Both the position numbers and the translations under genes were made by a program. 64,000 bases of DNA from Variovorax sp. HW608 (GTDB taxonomy: Bacteria > Pseudomonadota > Gammaproteobacteria > Burkholderiales > Burkholderiaceae_C): NCBI RefSeq assembly GCF_900090195.1, contig NZ_LT607803.1, positions 4,304,229 to 4,368,228 of the forward strand. The letters run 5' to 3'. Below the pieces are notes generated by a model. The model did not search any database. It was not told the DNA's origin and saw only the letters and a list, made by a program, of their open reading frames with translations. This document shows positions 1 to 8,647 of the stretch, piece by piece (within the stretch, counting starts at the first letter, position 1; the number at the start of each line of letters is the position of its first letter).

Positions 1-887
1 GCCCTATCAAGATCATCGCGCCTGCTCCACCGGGTGGTCCTTATGACTATGTGGCGCGGGCGCTGGCAGAAGGCTTGCAACGGGCATTGGGCCAGCCGTT
101 CGTGGTTGAGAATCGTGCCGGGGCAGGGGGGGCCATCGGTATGGAGGCGGCATCGAAGTCTGCCCCCGACGGCTATACGCTAGTGGTGGGCTCCACGGGG
201 CCAATGTCAGTGGCCCCGGGGATGTTCAAGAAGCTGCGCTACGACCCTGACAAGGACTTCGCCCCCGTGGCCAGGCTGGTGAAGATGCCTGGTTACCTCG
301 TCGTGCATCCCAGTCTGGGCGTCGACAGTATGAAGGAATTCCTCACGAAGGTTCGCGCCGATCCAGGCAAGTACTCCTACGCGTCGACGGGAAACGGGTT
401 CTCGCAGCACACCAACATGGAGCTGCTCAAGAGCATGGCAAACCTGTTTGTCGTGCCGATCACTTATCGCGGAAGCGGCCCAGCGATGACGGACCTCATC
501 GGCGGCCAAGTTCAGATGATGATCGAGCTCGGTCCGGTCGTGATTCCGCACGTCAAGGCGGGGCGGTTGAAGGTACTGGCCGCGAGTACCGGGACGCGAA
601 CCGAAGCTATGCCGGAAGTGCCAACTCTGAACGAGAGCGGCGTCAAGGGCTTCGACGCCTATACCTGGTTCGCGCTGTATGCACCGGCCGGCACCCCATC
701 GGACATTGTGCAAAAGCTGTACGCCGAAACGGCAAGGGTGCTGAGTCAGCCCGAACTGAAATCACGCTTGGCTTCGCAAGGAGCTGAAGTAGCGCTGACA
801 ACTCCGTCGGAGCTAGCCACGTTCCAGGCCGCCGAAACGAAGAAGTGGACGTCCGTGGTTCAGCGAGCCGGCATCCTTCCCGAATAG
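1..887 (+). CDS. Bug-family periplasmic substrate-binding protein, 5' truncated by window edge
   Basis: The reading frame is open from base 3 and its start lies before the window. The visible part begins just after the signal peptide, in the first beta strand (KIIAPAPPGG), a typical Bug/TctC entry. Further Bug landmarks are VVENRAGAGG, the PDGYTL turn, the YRGSGPAMTDLIGGQV ligand-loop region and a GTPSDIVQKL segment near the C-terminus. Bug proteins bind carboxylates or aromatic acids in the periplasm, usually for tripartite tricarboxylate transporters, but no membrane subunits are nearby, so it is an orphan receptor. It stops 2 bases before the start of the CoA-transferase, which suggests co-transcription. 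Confidence 0.9.
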   Translation, partial: PIKIIAPAPPGGPYDYVARALAEGLQRALGQPFVVENRAGAGGAIGMEAASKSAPDGYTLVVGSTGPMSVAPGMFKKLRYDPDKDFAPVARLVKMPGYLVVHPSLGVDSMKEFLTKVRADPGKYSYASTGNGFSQHTNMELLKSMANLFVVPITYRGSGPAMTDLIGGQVQMMIELGPVVIPHVKAGRLKVLAASTGTRTEAMPEVPTLNESGVKGFDAYTWFALYAPAGTPSDIVQKLYAETARVLSQPELKSRLASQGAEVALTTPSELATFQAAETKKWTSVVQRAGILPE

Positions 888-889
888 AC

Positions 890-2023
890 ATGCAGGGGCC
901 ACTCAAGGGAACGCGAGTCGTCGAGATCGCCGCGATCGGTCCAGCTCCGTTCTGCGCGATGTTGCTGGCCGACATGGGCGCGGACGTGATCCGCGTTGAG
1001 CGCAAGGGCGAGCGGCCGCGCGCAGGGTCCGGCGCGGCGGATGTCTTGCAGCGCGGGCGCAGATCGATCGCGCTGGACCTGAAGCGTCCAGGCGCCGCTT
1101 CGGTGGTTCTCAAACTCGTGGAGCAGTCTCACATGTTGGTAGAGGGCTTTCGGCCGGGCGTGATGGAGCGTATAGGCCTGGGGCCGGACACCTGCATGGC
1201 TCGCAATCCGGCTCTCGTATATGGGCGAGTGACAGGCTGGGGTCAGCAGGGGCCGTTGGCCCACCGGGCCGGCCACGACATCGACTTCATGGCCATCTCC
1301 GGCGCGCTGTATGGCATGGGCGATCCGGACCGACCGCCGATGCCGCCATTGAACCTGGTCGGAGACTTCGGTGGCGGCGGCATGCTCCTTGCCTTTGGCA
1401 TGGCTTGCGCGCTGATCGAAGCGCAGCGCAGCGGTCGCGGGCAAGTGGTCGACGCGGCGATGAGCGATGGCTCCGCGCTCCTCATGAGCATGTTGTACGG
1501 GTACCTTGCCATGGGGCGCTGGAAAGCGGAGCGAGGTGCGAACTTCCTCGATGGCAGTTCGCCGTTTTATCGCTGCTACCGGTGCGCCGACGGCAAGTGG
1601 CTGGCGGTCGGGGCGGTCGAAGGAAACTTCTATCGTGAGCTGCTGCGCCGCTGCGGCTTGCCTGAAGCGCTGGTCGAGAGCCAGTGGGATGAACAGCGCT
1701 GGCCGGAGACCCGGCGGGTGTTCGAGGAGACCTTTCTCACGCGTACACGCGACGAATGGTGCGAGTTGTTGGGCTGTGCGGACACCTGCATCGCACCGGT
1801 ACTGGACATGCGCGAGGCGCCGGCGTTCCCGCACAACGTGGCACGGGGCGCGTTCCTGGAAATCGACGGTATCACGCAGCCCGCCCCTGCGCCACGGATG
1901 AGCGGAACACCCGGCTATGCGGGCCGCATCGCCGCACCAGGTGAGCACACGATGTCCATCCTTGCAGACCTCGGGTTCAGCGGCGAGGAGATAGATGAAT
2001 TTCGCGTCAACGGCGTCTGCTGA
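890..2023 (+). CDS. CaiB/BaiF family (type III) CoA-transferase
   Basis: The 377-residue protein opens with GTRVVEIAAIGPAPFCAMLLAD and MGADVIRVER, the classic family III CoA-transferase N-terminus, and continues with RGRRSIALDLK, the VEGFRPGVMERIGLGPD catalytic-region segment and GRVTGWGQQGPLAHRAGHDIDF. These resemble alpha-methylacyl-CoA racemase and 2-methyl-branched acyl-CoA enzymes as well as true CoA-transferases, so the exact reaction is open. The ATG at 890 is chosen because family homology begins there and it follows the Bug stop by two bases. It probably activates or racemises the acid imported through the neighbouring binding protein. Confidence 0.85.
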   Translation: MQGPLKGTRVVEIAAIGPAPFCAMLLADMGADVIRVERKGERPRAGSGAADVLQRGRRSIALDLKRPGAASVVLKLVEQSHMLVEGFRPGVMERIGLGPDTCMARNPALVYGRVTGWGQQGPLAHRAGHDIDFMAISGALYGMGDPDRPPMPPLNLVGDFGGGGMLLAFGMACALIEAQRSGRGQVVDAAMSDGSALLMSMLYGYLAMGRWKAERGANFLDGSSPFYRCYRCADGKWLAVGAVEGNFYRELLRRCGLPEALVESQWDEQRWPETRRVFEETFLTRTRDEWCELLGCADTCIAPVLDMREAPAFPHNVARGAFLEIDGITQPAPAPRMSGTPGYAGRIAAPGEHTMSILADLGFSGEEIDEFRVNGVC

Positions 2024-2349
2024 AATTTCGCGGCTGACATCTGAGCCAAGCGCTGGCGAGCCCCTCGTGAGCCAGCCTCGTGCCATGTGACAGATCCTCA
2101 TTTGAGCAGCGGAATGGCCCGCGGACAAACTGCCTCTAGTACCCTGAGACACCAATGAGTGAACGATACGAATTGAACAAGAGAGTCCCATCCCGCGCGT
2201 CACCTTCGACAGCTCGCGAGACAACGGCGTGTCGGAAAGCACGGCCAGCGTCTTGTGTCCGATGCCCTGAGACGAGCGCTGCTTTCGGGGGGGCAGCAGC
2301 TGTGGTGTGATTCAACATAGCGGCCACTGCGCAGGTGCCGTCCTTGTAA
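2024..2349. other. Intergenic, no gene recognised
   Basis: About 330 bases between the CoA-transferase and a Bug-like fragment. Short frames on both strands carry no family signature that I recognise. It is probably degenerating coding sequence, since the next segment is a gene remnant. Confidence 0.4.
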
Positions 2350-2528
2350 GCCCAAAAAGTCGGATTGCTGCCAGGTCCGGCACACCCGCCAACCGTATCC
2401 TGAAACTCAATGCCGCAATCAATGCGCTGTTGCAGGACCAGTCCTTCCAGGCTGCTGTAGACGGGATTAGTTACGAGCTGCCTGAGCCAGTTCCACCGGA
2501 CGTGTACTGGAACGGATCTGAACCGTGA
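2350..2528 (+). pseudogene. C-terminal remnant of a Bug-family binding protein
   Basis: This frame encodes SGTPANRILKLNAAINALLQD followed by QSFQAAVDGISYELPEP. The pattern GTPA-(hydrophobic)-LN-A-IN-AL-D matches the C-terminal helix region of Bug proteins (compare GTPSDIVQKLYAETARVLSQ at the start of the window). No N-terminal two thirds and no usable upstream frame are present, so it reads as a decayed fragment. Resemblance is by motif only. Confidence 0.5.
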
Positions 2529-2604
2529 CCGTTCGATCTGGGCGAGGCAGATCGAACGTGTGAAGTTCAAGCCGAACTGAACCCCTCAACTCTTTGAGTG
2601 ATCT

Positions 2605-3441
2605 ATGTCCGAATCCCTACTTCTCATCGACAACCCGCGCCCCCTGGTCCGCAGGTTGACCCTCAACAGAGCCGACAAGCGCAATGCGCTCTCCAACGCT
2701 CTCCGAACTGAGTTGTTCGCGGCGCTCGAGGCGGCCGACCGGGACGATTCCGTGCGTGTGAGCATCATCCGCGGCGCCGGTACTTGCTTCTCTTCAGGTT
2801 ATCAACTGGGTGGAGGAAACGACCAGGGCCAACCGTACTACACGCCAGACGGGCTCGGCCAGTGGCCGCGGCATGTCGTCGAAGGGGCGTTCCGGATCTG
2901 GGATCTCGCGAAGCCGGTGATCGCCCAGGTCCACGGATATTGCCTCGCAGGCGGCAGCGAGCTCGCAACTGCCTGCGATCTGGTCTACGTCGCGAGCGAC
3001 GCACAGATCGGTTATCCGCCGGTGCGGAGCATGAGCCCGCCTGACATGCAGTTCCACCCATGGCTGATGGGGCTGCGCAACGCGATGGAGATGATGCTCA
3101 CCGGAGACTCCATTAGCGGAGCGGAAGCCGTCGCGAAAGGCTTTGCAAATCGCGCTTTCGCTCCTGAGGAACTCGAGGAAAAGGTGCTCGATATGGCCGA
3201 GCGTGTCGCAAAGGTCCCCCCCGACGTTCAGCAATTCAACAAGCGCGCGACCCACAGAGCCATGGAGATCATGGGCGTCCGCGCCGCCATCCGTGCAGGT
3301 ACCGAGATGCAGGCACTCGCGTTCTTCACGCAGTCAAGCATCGCCTATCGGGAAGAATTCTCCAAGGGAGTGCGGCATGCCCTTTCCGTGCGCGACGGGA
3401 AATTCGGGGACTATCGAGAAAGCGGGGGAGGATCGAAGTGA
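2605..3441 (+). CDS. Enoyl-CoA hydratase/isomerase family protein
   Basis: A 278-residue crotonase-fold protein. The N-terminus has RLTLNRADKRNALSNALRTEL, the CoA-binding strand; residues near 60-70 give GAGTCFSSGYQLGGG, the first oxyanion-hole half, and VHGYCLAGGSELATACDLVYV supplies the second oxyanion glycine. The catalytic acid positions differ from mitochondrial hydratase (PPVRSMSPPD instead of PE), so hydratase, isomerase or hydrolase activity cannot be separated. Its stop overlaps the GTG of a short-chain dehydrogenase fragment, so the original operon continued into a dehydrogenase. Confidence 0.85.
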   Translation: MSESLLLIDNPRPLVRRLTLNRADKRNALSNALRTELFAALEAADRDDSVRVSIIRGAGTCFSSGYQLGGGNDQGQPYYTPDGLGQWPRHVVEGAFRIWDLAKPVIAQVHGYCLAGGSELATACDLVYVASDAQIGYPPVRSMSPPDMQFHPWLMGLRNAMEMMLTGDSISGAEAVAKGFANRAFAPEELEEKVLDMAERVAKVPPDVQQFNKRATHRAMEIMGVRAAIRAGTEMQALAFFTQSSIAYREEFSKGVRHALSVRDGKFGDYRESGGGSK

Positions 3442-3557
3442 ATCTGTCATTCGAAGGGCGCGTGGCGCTCGTGACGGCCGGAGGCCGGGGTATCGGGCAG
3501 GCCACGGCGCTCGCACTGACCGAGGCGGGCGCGGGTGTCGCGATCAACTTTCGTTGA
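3438..3557 (+). pseudogene. Truncated short-chain dehydrogenase, N-terminal 39 residues only
   Basis: The GTG at 3438 overlaps the hydratase stop (GTGA). The frame encodes NLSFEGRVALVTAGGRGIG then QATALALTEAGAGVAINFR, a normal SDR start with a Rossmann glycine motif (AGGRGIG) and the beta2 strand, then meets a stop at 3555. Full SDRs have about 250 residues, so over 80 percent is missing. The break coincides with the end of an acyl-CoA dehydrogenase fragment on the other strand, which suggests a deletion or rearrangement junction at about 3545-3557. Confidence 0.75.
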
Positions 3558-3705
3558 GCCGAGAGGCGGCCCGCCCTGTGTCGAACATCGCGTCGCCAAA
3601 CAACTCCTGCAGCACCCGCGCCCGTTTCATGAACAGGCCGATGTCGAGTTCGCCATTCATGCCAACGCCTCCATGAATTTGAACTCTCTCCCCGCACCGC
3701 TCGTT
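3544..3705 (-). pseudogene. C-terminal remnant of an acyl-CoA dehydrogenase
   Basis: Reading the minus strand gives CGERVQIHGGVGM then NGELDIGLFMKRARVLQELFGD and a short tail to a stop at 3544. QIHGGVGM followed by E-DI-KRA is the last conserved block of acyl-CoA dehydrogenases (FAD-binding and C-terminal helix). No upstream domains exist in any frame. The end overlaps the truncated SDR by about 14 bases in the opposite orientation. Confidence 0.7.
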
Positions 3706-3925
3706 TGGCGGTGAGACAGGAGCGTGCCTTCCCCTGGGCGATCCTCAATGGAGCATCCTGAGCGGCTTGGTGAGGGACTTTGACCCTTCGCGACTTTGGC
3801 TAAGCGCCCGGAGTGCACCGATGAGACGGCGATCAATCTTGATGATGCTCGCTATCGCAACAGATCATTATTCATCCCAGGCACTCGCGACTATCCTTCA
3901 TCACGGAAAGCACAGGAGACATGAA
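3706..3925. other. Intergenic, no gene recognised
   Basis: Sequence between the acyl-CoA dehydrogenase remnant and a small conserved-looking gene. No motif, hairpin or family frame was found. It includes the likely promoter and ribosome-binding region of the gene starting at 3926. Confidence 0.3.
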
Positions 3926-4135
3926 ATGATCGGTTCCTCACCCATGCAATACGAGTTGCGCTTCCAGTCACTGTTCGACAGCCGCTGCGGCTATGCATTT
4001 CCCTGCGACTCCAGAGGCCGCGTCGATCTGAACGAGCTAAGCGACCGCGCGCGCATCAAATACCTCTTTGCCCGCGCAGTAGTCGGCCGGGAACTGGCGG
4101 CGCCGGAGGTACAGCCTATCGGTATGCGCATGTGA
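3926..4135 (+). CDS. Small conserved hypothetical protein
   Basis: A 69-residue frame containing MQYELRFQSLFDSRCGYAFP then CDSRGRVDLNELSDRARIKY and LFARAVVGRELAAPEV. It resembles small proteins of unknown function that I recall from Burkholderiales, with the pattern LRFQSLF...FPCD-GRVDL..L..RAR..Y..ARAVVGRE. The AGGAGA at 3914-3919 places the start at 3926, although the internal ATG at 3944 is also possible. No signal peptide or membrane segment. Function unknown. Confidence 0.6.
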   Translation: MIGSSPMQYELRFQSLFDSRCGYAFPCDSRGRVDLNELSDRARIKYLFARAVVGRELAAPEVQPIGMRM

Positions 4136-4757
4136 GGATGCATGCGACGCAAGAACCCATGACTGACGGTCACCGAGCTGGCCTCGCAGCGGATATTCAG
4201 TTTATGTGAACTAGCGCAAGACGCGCGGTGAGTCGGTAAGAGTCAGCGTTCTCCAATCCGGACTAAGCACGAATCCACAAATTCCTATCAGGTGATGGCA
4301 GCCCGCTCCCGATGGTGTCGAACCCGCTTGCCCGAGCACTCGACTCGGAGAGTTGAGCGGTCAATTTGACGCAGCAGCAGGTGGTCGTCCAGTTTGATTC
4401 CGATCCGCTCTTCATCCGGGGGGCCGGGACGCTCCAGGGGAGCGCCGTGTCGGCGATGCTCGCCATGGCCTTGCGGTCCTTGCCACTGTGTGCGCCACTG
4501 CAGTCAGGAGAGGCGGTCCTGTCCGAGGTGTTCGAGAACGCACGAGAGTACTCGCCCCAGTTCGCCCATTCGAGTTGAAGCGTCCCGCGTACCACTTCCC
4601 GGACTGGTCGTGGTGCAGGACGCACTACGCCCGCGAGACGTTGTCTCCGAGTCTTGGTTCTAGCCAGGCGTTCGTGGAAAGACAAGGAGTGAGGCGGTTC
4701 CCGGTGGCGCAGGCCAAGGCCAGTCACTTGTGCGCGCCCTGCCGTCGTCGGACCTAG
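4136..4757. other. 622-base stretch without a recognisable gene
   Basis: Several frames are open here, the longest on the minus strand at 4263-4727, but none shows a known fold, a signal peptide or a convincing ribosome-binding site. The biased composition (many S, R, P, T residues) is what a shadow frame or decayed gene would give. It precedes an H-NS-like fragment and lies in a zone of gene remnants. Confidence 0.35.
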
Positions 4758-4961
4758 TCACAGGCGACGCGAGGACGACTTGCCGCTTAGACCTAATTCT
4801 TTCGCTGAGATACCGTATTCGACGATCTTCCGCCGCAGTTCCTGAACCACCGCGCCGACTTCTTCTTTCCGCTGCGTCTTGGCCGCAGATCTAAGTTGCG
4901 CCTTTTGGTTCTCGTGCTCCTGAATCTGCGCTTCGATTTCGGCTAGAGTTAGAGTTGCCAT
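4758..4961 (-). CDS. H-NS-like protein lacking the DNA-binding domain
   Basis: The 67-residue protein starts MATLTLAEIEAQIQEHENQK and continues with a charged coiled coil and VVQELRRKIVEYGISAKELG, the N-terminal dimerisation region and central linker of Burkholderiales H-NS/MvaT-like nucleoid proteins. Family members continue to a C-terminal AT-hook-like WSGRGR-P-W motif at about 100 residues; here the frame ends after GKSSSRRL. It is either a truncated pseudogene or a functional oligomerisation-only antagonist (as known for H-NST/Hfp-type proteins). Role in the latter sense is inference. Confidence 0.7.
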   Translation of the reverse strand: MATLTLAEIEAQIQEHENQKAQLRSAAKTQRKEEVGAVVQELRRKIVEYGISAKELGLSGKSSSRRL

Positions 4962-5312
4962 TGCAATATGACGTTTGTGAACATTGGACCATAGGGCGAT
5001 GATGAGGCGAAGGGCTGGGAAAAGCCGCTTACGTAGCTAGTCGTCAGTGCCAACCTCGACCTCCAGGTCAAGGTGTGTTCGCCGTGCGCTTCTTGCCCAG
5101 CGTCGTCTCGTGCGTGACCATGACGACTGCTGCCGGCGCGCCGTGCCAAAGGAGCGGTATCGGGATGGGGTGAGATCGAGCGTCGTGGCAAGAAGCTTGC
5201 CTTTGCTAGGTCTCGGCTCATCCGGTGCGACAACGCCGATGGCGCCCGCCACTTCCACGCTTTCGTTGATCTGGGATTGCATCACTCGATGCCTATCGAG
5301 CGACCAACACGC
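4962..5312. other. Intergenic, no gene recognised
   Basis: 351 bases between the H-NS-like gene and the Bug gene on the minus strand. A minus-strand frame starting near 5285 (MMQSQINESVEVAGAIGVVA) has no family resemblance that I can name. It may be the start of a lost gene. Confidence 0.3.
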
Positions 5313-6299
5313 CTAGTCGAGTCGAACCCCGCTACGCCTGACCGCTTTTCCCCACTTGGCGTACTCGCTCTGGACAAAAGCCGCTGCTTCTGCGGGACTG
5401 GCGCTGAATCGCGGAAGGGCGCCAATCTGGCGCATCCTGGCATCCACATCAGGGGTCTGCATGGTCTTGTTCATGGCACCGAACGTGCCTGCCACCAATT
5501 GCTTGTCGGTAGTGGCAGGGTAGAGGAGCATGAGCCATGTGACCGCGCTGAAGTCCTCGAAGCCCTGCTCCGCGATGGTGGGCACGTTCGGCATCATGCT
5601 CAGCCGCTTTGTCGTTCCGGCACCAAGTGCCTTGAGGCGACCGGACTGAACGAACGGCTGCACGGCGGCCGCAGTTTCCAACGCAAGCGACACTTGCCCC
5701 GCAACCACGTCTGTCAATCCCGGGCCGCTTCCTTTGTAGGGCACATGCAGGATTTCGACGCCCGCACGAGACTTCAAGTCTTCCATGGCCAGATGAGAGA
5801 CAGTGCCGTTTCCCGAGGACGCGTTTGTCAACTTCTTTGGGTTGTCCTTGGCGTAGCGCACCAGTTGCTCGACGTTGTTGAACGGCATTGACGGATGACA
5901 CACGAGCACGAACGGCAGGTCGCCGAGCAAACCGACGGGCTCGAAATCCTTCAGGGAGTCGTAGGGCACCGACTTGTACATATGGGGATTGGTCGCGACG
6001 GCGGACATATGCGTGAGCATCATGACGCTGCCATCGGCTGGCGATTTGGCAAGCGCCCCCATGGCGAGACTTCCGCCCTGGCCCGGCTTGTTATCGACGA
6101 TGTAGTTTTTGCCTGTCACCGCCGGCAATTTATCAGCGAGCATCCGGGCCAAAATGTCGGTCGCCTGCCCGGCAGGGAACCCGACGATGATCTTCGCGAC
6201 TGGGGCCCCCTTGGTCGGCTCGGCCTGCAGAGGGTCGACGACACCCATTCCAGCTGTTGCCAGGACCATAGTGCGCCGATTGATACCGGCATTCGTCAT
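5313..6299 (-). CDS. Bug-family periplasmic substrate-binding protein
   Basis: About 328 residues. The N-terminus NRRTMVLATAGMGVV followed by DPLQAEP reads as a twin-arginine-like or Sec export signal. Mature landmarks are KIIVGFPAGQATDILARMLA, YIVDNKPGQGGSLAMGALAKSPADG, and HVPYKGSGPGLTDVVAGQV. Start 6299 is set by an AAGGAG six bases upstream. As last gene of the molybdenum hydroxylase locus on the minus strand it probably captures the substrate, or an acid related to it, in the periplasm. No TctA/TctB membrane genes accompany it. Confidence 0.9.
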   Translation of the reverse strand: MTNAGINRRTMVLATAGMGVVDPLQAEPTKGAPVAKIIVGFPAGQATDILARMLADKLPAVTGKNYIVDNKPGQGGSLAMGALAKSPADGSVMMLTHMSAVATNPHMYKSVPYDSLKDFEPVGLLGDLPFVLVCHPSMPFNNVEQLVRYAKDNPKKLTNASSGNGTVSHLAMEDLKSRAGVEILHVPYKGSGPGLTDVVAGQVSLALETAAAVQPFVQSGRLKALGAGTTKRLSMMPNVPTIAEQGFEDFSAVTWLMLLYPATTDKQLVAGTFGAMNKTMQTPDVDARMRQIGALPRFSASPAEAAAFVQSEYAKWGKAVRRSGVRLD

Positions 6300-6343
6300 A
6301 GTTGTCTCCTTCCCCCGCTTCTTTTTAGAGAATGATTTGCCGA

Positions 6344-7048
6344 TCAGCGCGCAAACAGAACACCCGCCAGGGTGGCTGCCGAACCGATAACGGCCGAGAG
6401 GGCAAGCCACCAACCGGGGACCATCACCGCCGTGACGGCGTATGCATCGGATCGGGACGCTGCGACGGCTGCCGGTGTTGGTGCGAATAAAGCGCTTGAC
6501 GTTGAGTGTGCCGCTGGCCTCTTCGCAGCTGCGTCGATCGAGGCAGTTGCTAACTCCTCTACCACTGCAGCAACGGGTGCTACGCCCACGCTATTCACCG
6601 CAGCAGGAACTCCGGCCAGCTGTGTCTTGAAAGCCTTGAAGAAGTCATCGGCCATCTTGCGTGCGACGCTATCGATGAGGCGCGACCCGACCTGTGCGAG
6701 CTTGCCGCCCACCTGCGCCTGCGCGGTATAGGTGAGTTCCGTCTCACCGTTCGACTCGGTCAGCTTTACTGCCGAATTGCCCTTTCCGAAGCCGACCGCG
6801 CCTCCTTGTCCTTCGAAGACCATGGTGCATGATGCTGGCGCCTGAATGTCGGACATCCTGAGGAGGCCATTGAAGCGCGCACGCAGAGGGCCGATGGCTG
6901 CAGCCATGATCACCTTGAATTCGTCGGCGGATGTGCGCTCCACCGACTCGCAGCCGGGCAAGCTCCTCTTAAGGGTGTCAGGGTCGTTCAGGGCGTCCCA
7001 GACCCGCTGGCGAGGCGCTGCGATGGTTTGGGTTCCGGTGATTTCCAT
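6344..7048 (-). CDS. CoxG-like SRPBCC protein with C-terminal membrane anchor
   Basis: A 234-residue protein. MEITGTQTIAAPRQRVWDAL and DPDTLKRSLPGCESVER are the signature opening of CoxG (carbon monoxide dehydrogenase subunit G family, START/SRPBCC fold); residues 1-150 form the domain. A low-complexity Ala/Pro linker follows, and GWWLALSAVIGSAATLAGVL at the very C-terminus is one membrane helix. In CO dehydrogenase operons CoxG helps recruit the enzyme to the membrane. Here it sits downstream of the molybdenum hydroxylase subunits and so probably ties that hydroxylase to the respiratory chain. Confidence 0.85.
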   Translation of the reverse strand: MEITGTQTIAAPRQRVWDALNDPDTLKRSLPGCESVERTSADEFKVIMAAAIGPLRARFNGLLRMSDIQAPASCTMVFEGQGGAVGFGKGNSAVKLTESNGETELTYTAQAQVGGKLAQVGSRLIDSVARKMADDFFKAFKTQLAGVPAAVNSVGVAPVAAVVEELATASIDAAAKRPAAHSTSSALFAPTPAAVAASRSDAYAVTAVMVPGWWLALSAVIGSAATLAGVLFAR

Positions 7049-7055
7049 GGTGGCC

Positions 7056-7790
7056 TCAATGCGCGTTCTTCTTCATGGCAGCGGCCGTGTTCACCATGGA
7101 GTGCAGGCTGCGTGCGTAGTCGATGGCGCCCTGCTCGTCCATGCGAGGCGCCACGCGCAGGTACTCCTTGAGCCCCAGGATCGCAGGACGCGGGCGAGAA
7201 AGCAGCACGTCCACGAAGCGAGCGACCTCCGCGTCCAGCTTCGCGTCCGGGACAACCTGGCTCACGAGCCCATAGGCCAACGCGCGCTGCGCGTCGATGA
7301 AGTCGGTGGAGTAGGCCATCCAGAGGATCGCGTTCCGGTTCATGCGGTCGTACACCGCTGACATCACCATCGTCGGCATGACGTTGTGGCCGATTTCGGG
7401 AATGTTGAAGGTGGCGGTGTCGCTGGCGAAACTGACATCGCAGAGAGAAGCGATGGCGGTGCCGAAGCCCATGCAGCGCCCTTTGATGACGCCAATGATC
7501 GGCACCTTCGCGCCGCGCATGGCCTGGTAGCTGCCGAAGATCCCGTCGTACTCGTCGCGGCGGGTGTAGGCCTCGGACGTGGGCGGCGTGGTGCCCGCAT
7601 CGCGGATGCGGCCGGTGCAGAAGTCGGGGCCGGCGCTGCGAAGCAGGACGGCATCGGCGGTCTCGTGTGCCTTTGCCAGCAGTTGAGAGAGTGCCGAGGC
7701 CATGCTGTCTGAGACGCCGTTGTCGTCGGTGCGGTTGAGGGTCACAGACAGAAGGCGGTCCTGCTGCTCGATGATCAGATGCGGATGCAT
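7056..7790 (-). CDS. Enoyl-CoA hydratase/isomerase family protein
   Basis: The 244-residue crotonase-fold protein has a start MHPHLIIEQQDRLLSVTLNR at 7790. SAGPDFCTGRI supplies the first oxyanion segment and GRCMGFGTAIASLCDVSFAS the second; FNIPEIGHNVMPT follows at the catalytic loop. The usual FSSG-D-K signature is altered to FCTGRIRDAG, so the activity could be an unusual hydratase, ring hydrolase or thioesterase. It lies between the alpha/beta hydrolase and CoxG genes with short gaps, consistent with one operon that processes a hydroxylated CoA thioester or ring product. Confidence 0.8.
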   Translation of the reverse strand: MHPHLIIEQQDRLLSVTLNRTDDNGVSDSMASALSQLLAKAHETADAVLLRSAGPDFCTGRIRDAGTTPPTSEAYTRRDEYDGIFGSYQAMRGAKVPIIGVIKGRCMGFGTAIASLCDVSFASDTATFNIPEIGHNVMPTMVMSAVYDRMNRNAILWMAYSTDFIDAQRALAYGLVSQVVPDAKLDAEVARFVDVLLSRPRPAILGLKEYLRVAPRMDEQGAIDYARSLHSMVNTAAAMKKNAH

Positions 7791-7822
7791 GAAGGTCTCC
7801 GTGGGGTGGTTGGAAAAGGGAA

Positions 7823-8647
7823 TCAGTTGCGAACGCGTTCGAAGTGCCGCAGCAGGGCCGCGTTGAACGCAGCCGGTTGATCGACGTTGGGCAGGTGCCC
7901 CGCGCTCGGGATCACCTCGAGGACCGAGCCGGCGATGCGCTGCTGCAGGTCGCGCATGGCATCGGGCAGCACGCCGTCGTTCGAGCCGACGATCAAGGTC
8001 GCGGGCGTTGCGATGCGGGTCACGTCCGCCAGGTAGTCGAGGCCCTGAATCGCTCGGGCGCAACCAACGAATCCCTTGACGGAGGTGGCGGCAGCGATGC
8101 CCTGGAAGCGTTCGGCGATCTCGGTGTTCGCGGCCACGAACGCCTTGCCGAACCAGCGCTCAATGGTGGGCGCAGCAAGCGGCGCGCAGGTCCCGTCCTG
8201 CTCGGCAATGGCGATGCGCTCATCCCACGGCATGGCCACCGCCGGCGGGGCATCCGCTCTTCCGTCGCATAGGACCAGGCTCAGGAGCCGTGCGCCATGT
8301 TGAATGGCGAGCCCGAAGCCGCTCATCGCTCCGAGGGAGAGCCCGACGTAGTGCGCACGCGCGATGTCCAAGGCGTCCAGCACCGCAACCGTGTCTGCGG
8401 CGAGACCGTCCATGGTCACTTCTGCGGCCGTCGGCGCGGGTGAATCGCCGTGGCCCGTCGTGTCCACGCGTACCACGTACCACCCCTGCCCGGCCAGTAG
8501 CGTGGCCTGCTCGTCCCACATGGCTGCGGACGAAAGAATGGAATGGGTCATGACGACCGCCGGATTCTTCGGATTGCCCTGCAGCCTCACGGCCACTGCC
8601 GCGTGGTGGGCGCGCACGCGGCGGTGCTGGATGTCTGCATTGTTCAT
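7823..8647 (-). CDS. Alpha/beta-fold hydrolase (3-oxoadipate enol-lactonase-like)
   Basis: A 274-residue protein whose ATG overlaps the stop of the molybdopterin subunit (ATGA, 8644-8647), a sign of translational coupling. The fold is shown by VVRVDTTGHGDSPAP (strand 4 and HG), the nucleophile elbow GLSLGAMSG, VGSNDGVLP (acid loop) and IPSAGHLPNVDQPAAF (catalytic His). The pattern resembles 3-oxoadipate enol-lactonase and related C-C or ester hydrolases. It likely opens a lactone or hydrolyses an intermediate made after the ring hydroxylation step. Substrate unknown. Confidence 0.85.
   Translation of the reverse strand: MNNADIQHRRVRAHHAAVAVRLQGNPKNPAVVMTHSILSSAAMWDEQATLLAGQGWYVVRVDTTGHGDSPAPTAAEVTMDGLAADTVAVLDALDIARAHYVGLSLGAMSGFGLAIQHGARLLSLVLCDGRADAPPAVAMPWDERIAIAEQDGTCAPLAAPTIERWFGKAFVAANTEIAERFQGIAAATSVKGFVGCARAIQGLDYLADVTRIATPATLIVGSNDGVLPDAMRDLQQRIAGSVLEVIPSAGHLPNVDQPAAFNAALLRHFERVRN

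Noticed and set aside
860-2242. A 460-residue minus-strand frame over the CoA-transferase
   Set aside because: The plus-strand frame has all CaiB/BaiF signatures; the opposite frame is a codon-bias shadow.
4263-4727. A 154-residue minus-strand frame in an otherwise empty stretch
   Set aside because: No recognisable domain, no ribosome site and odd amino-acid content. Kept as unassigned sequence.
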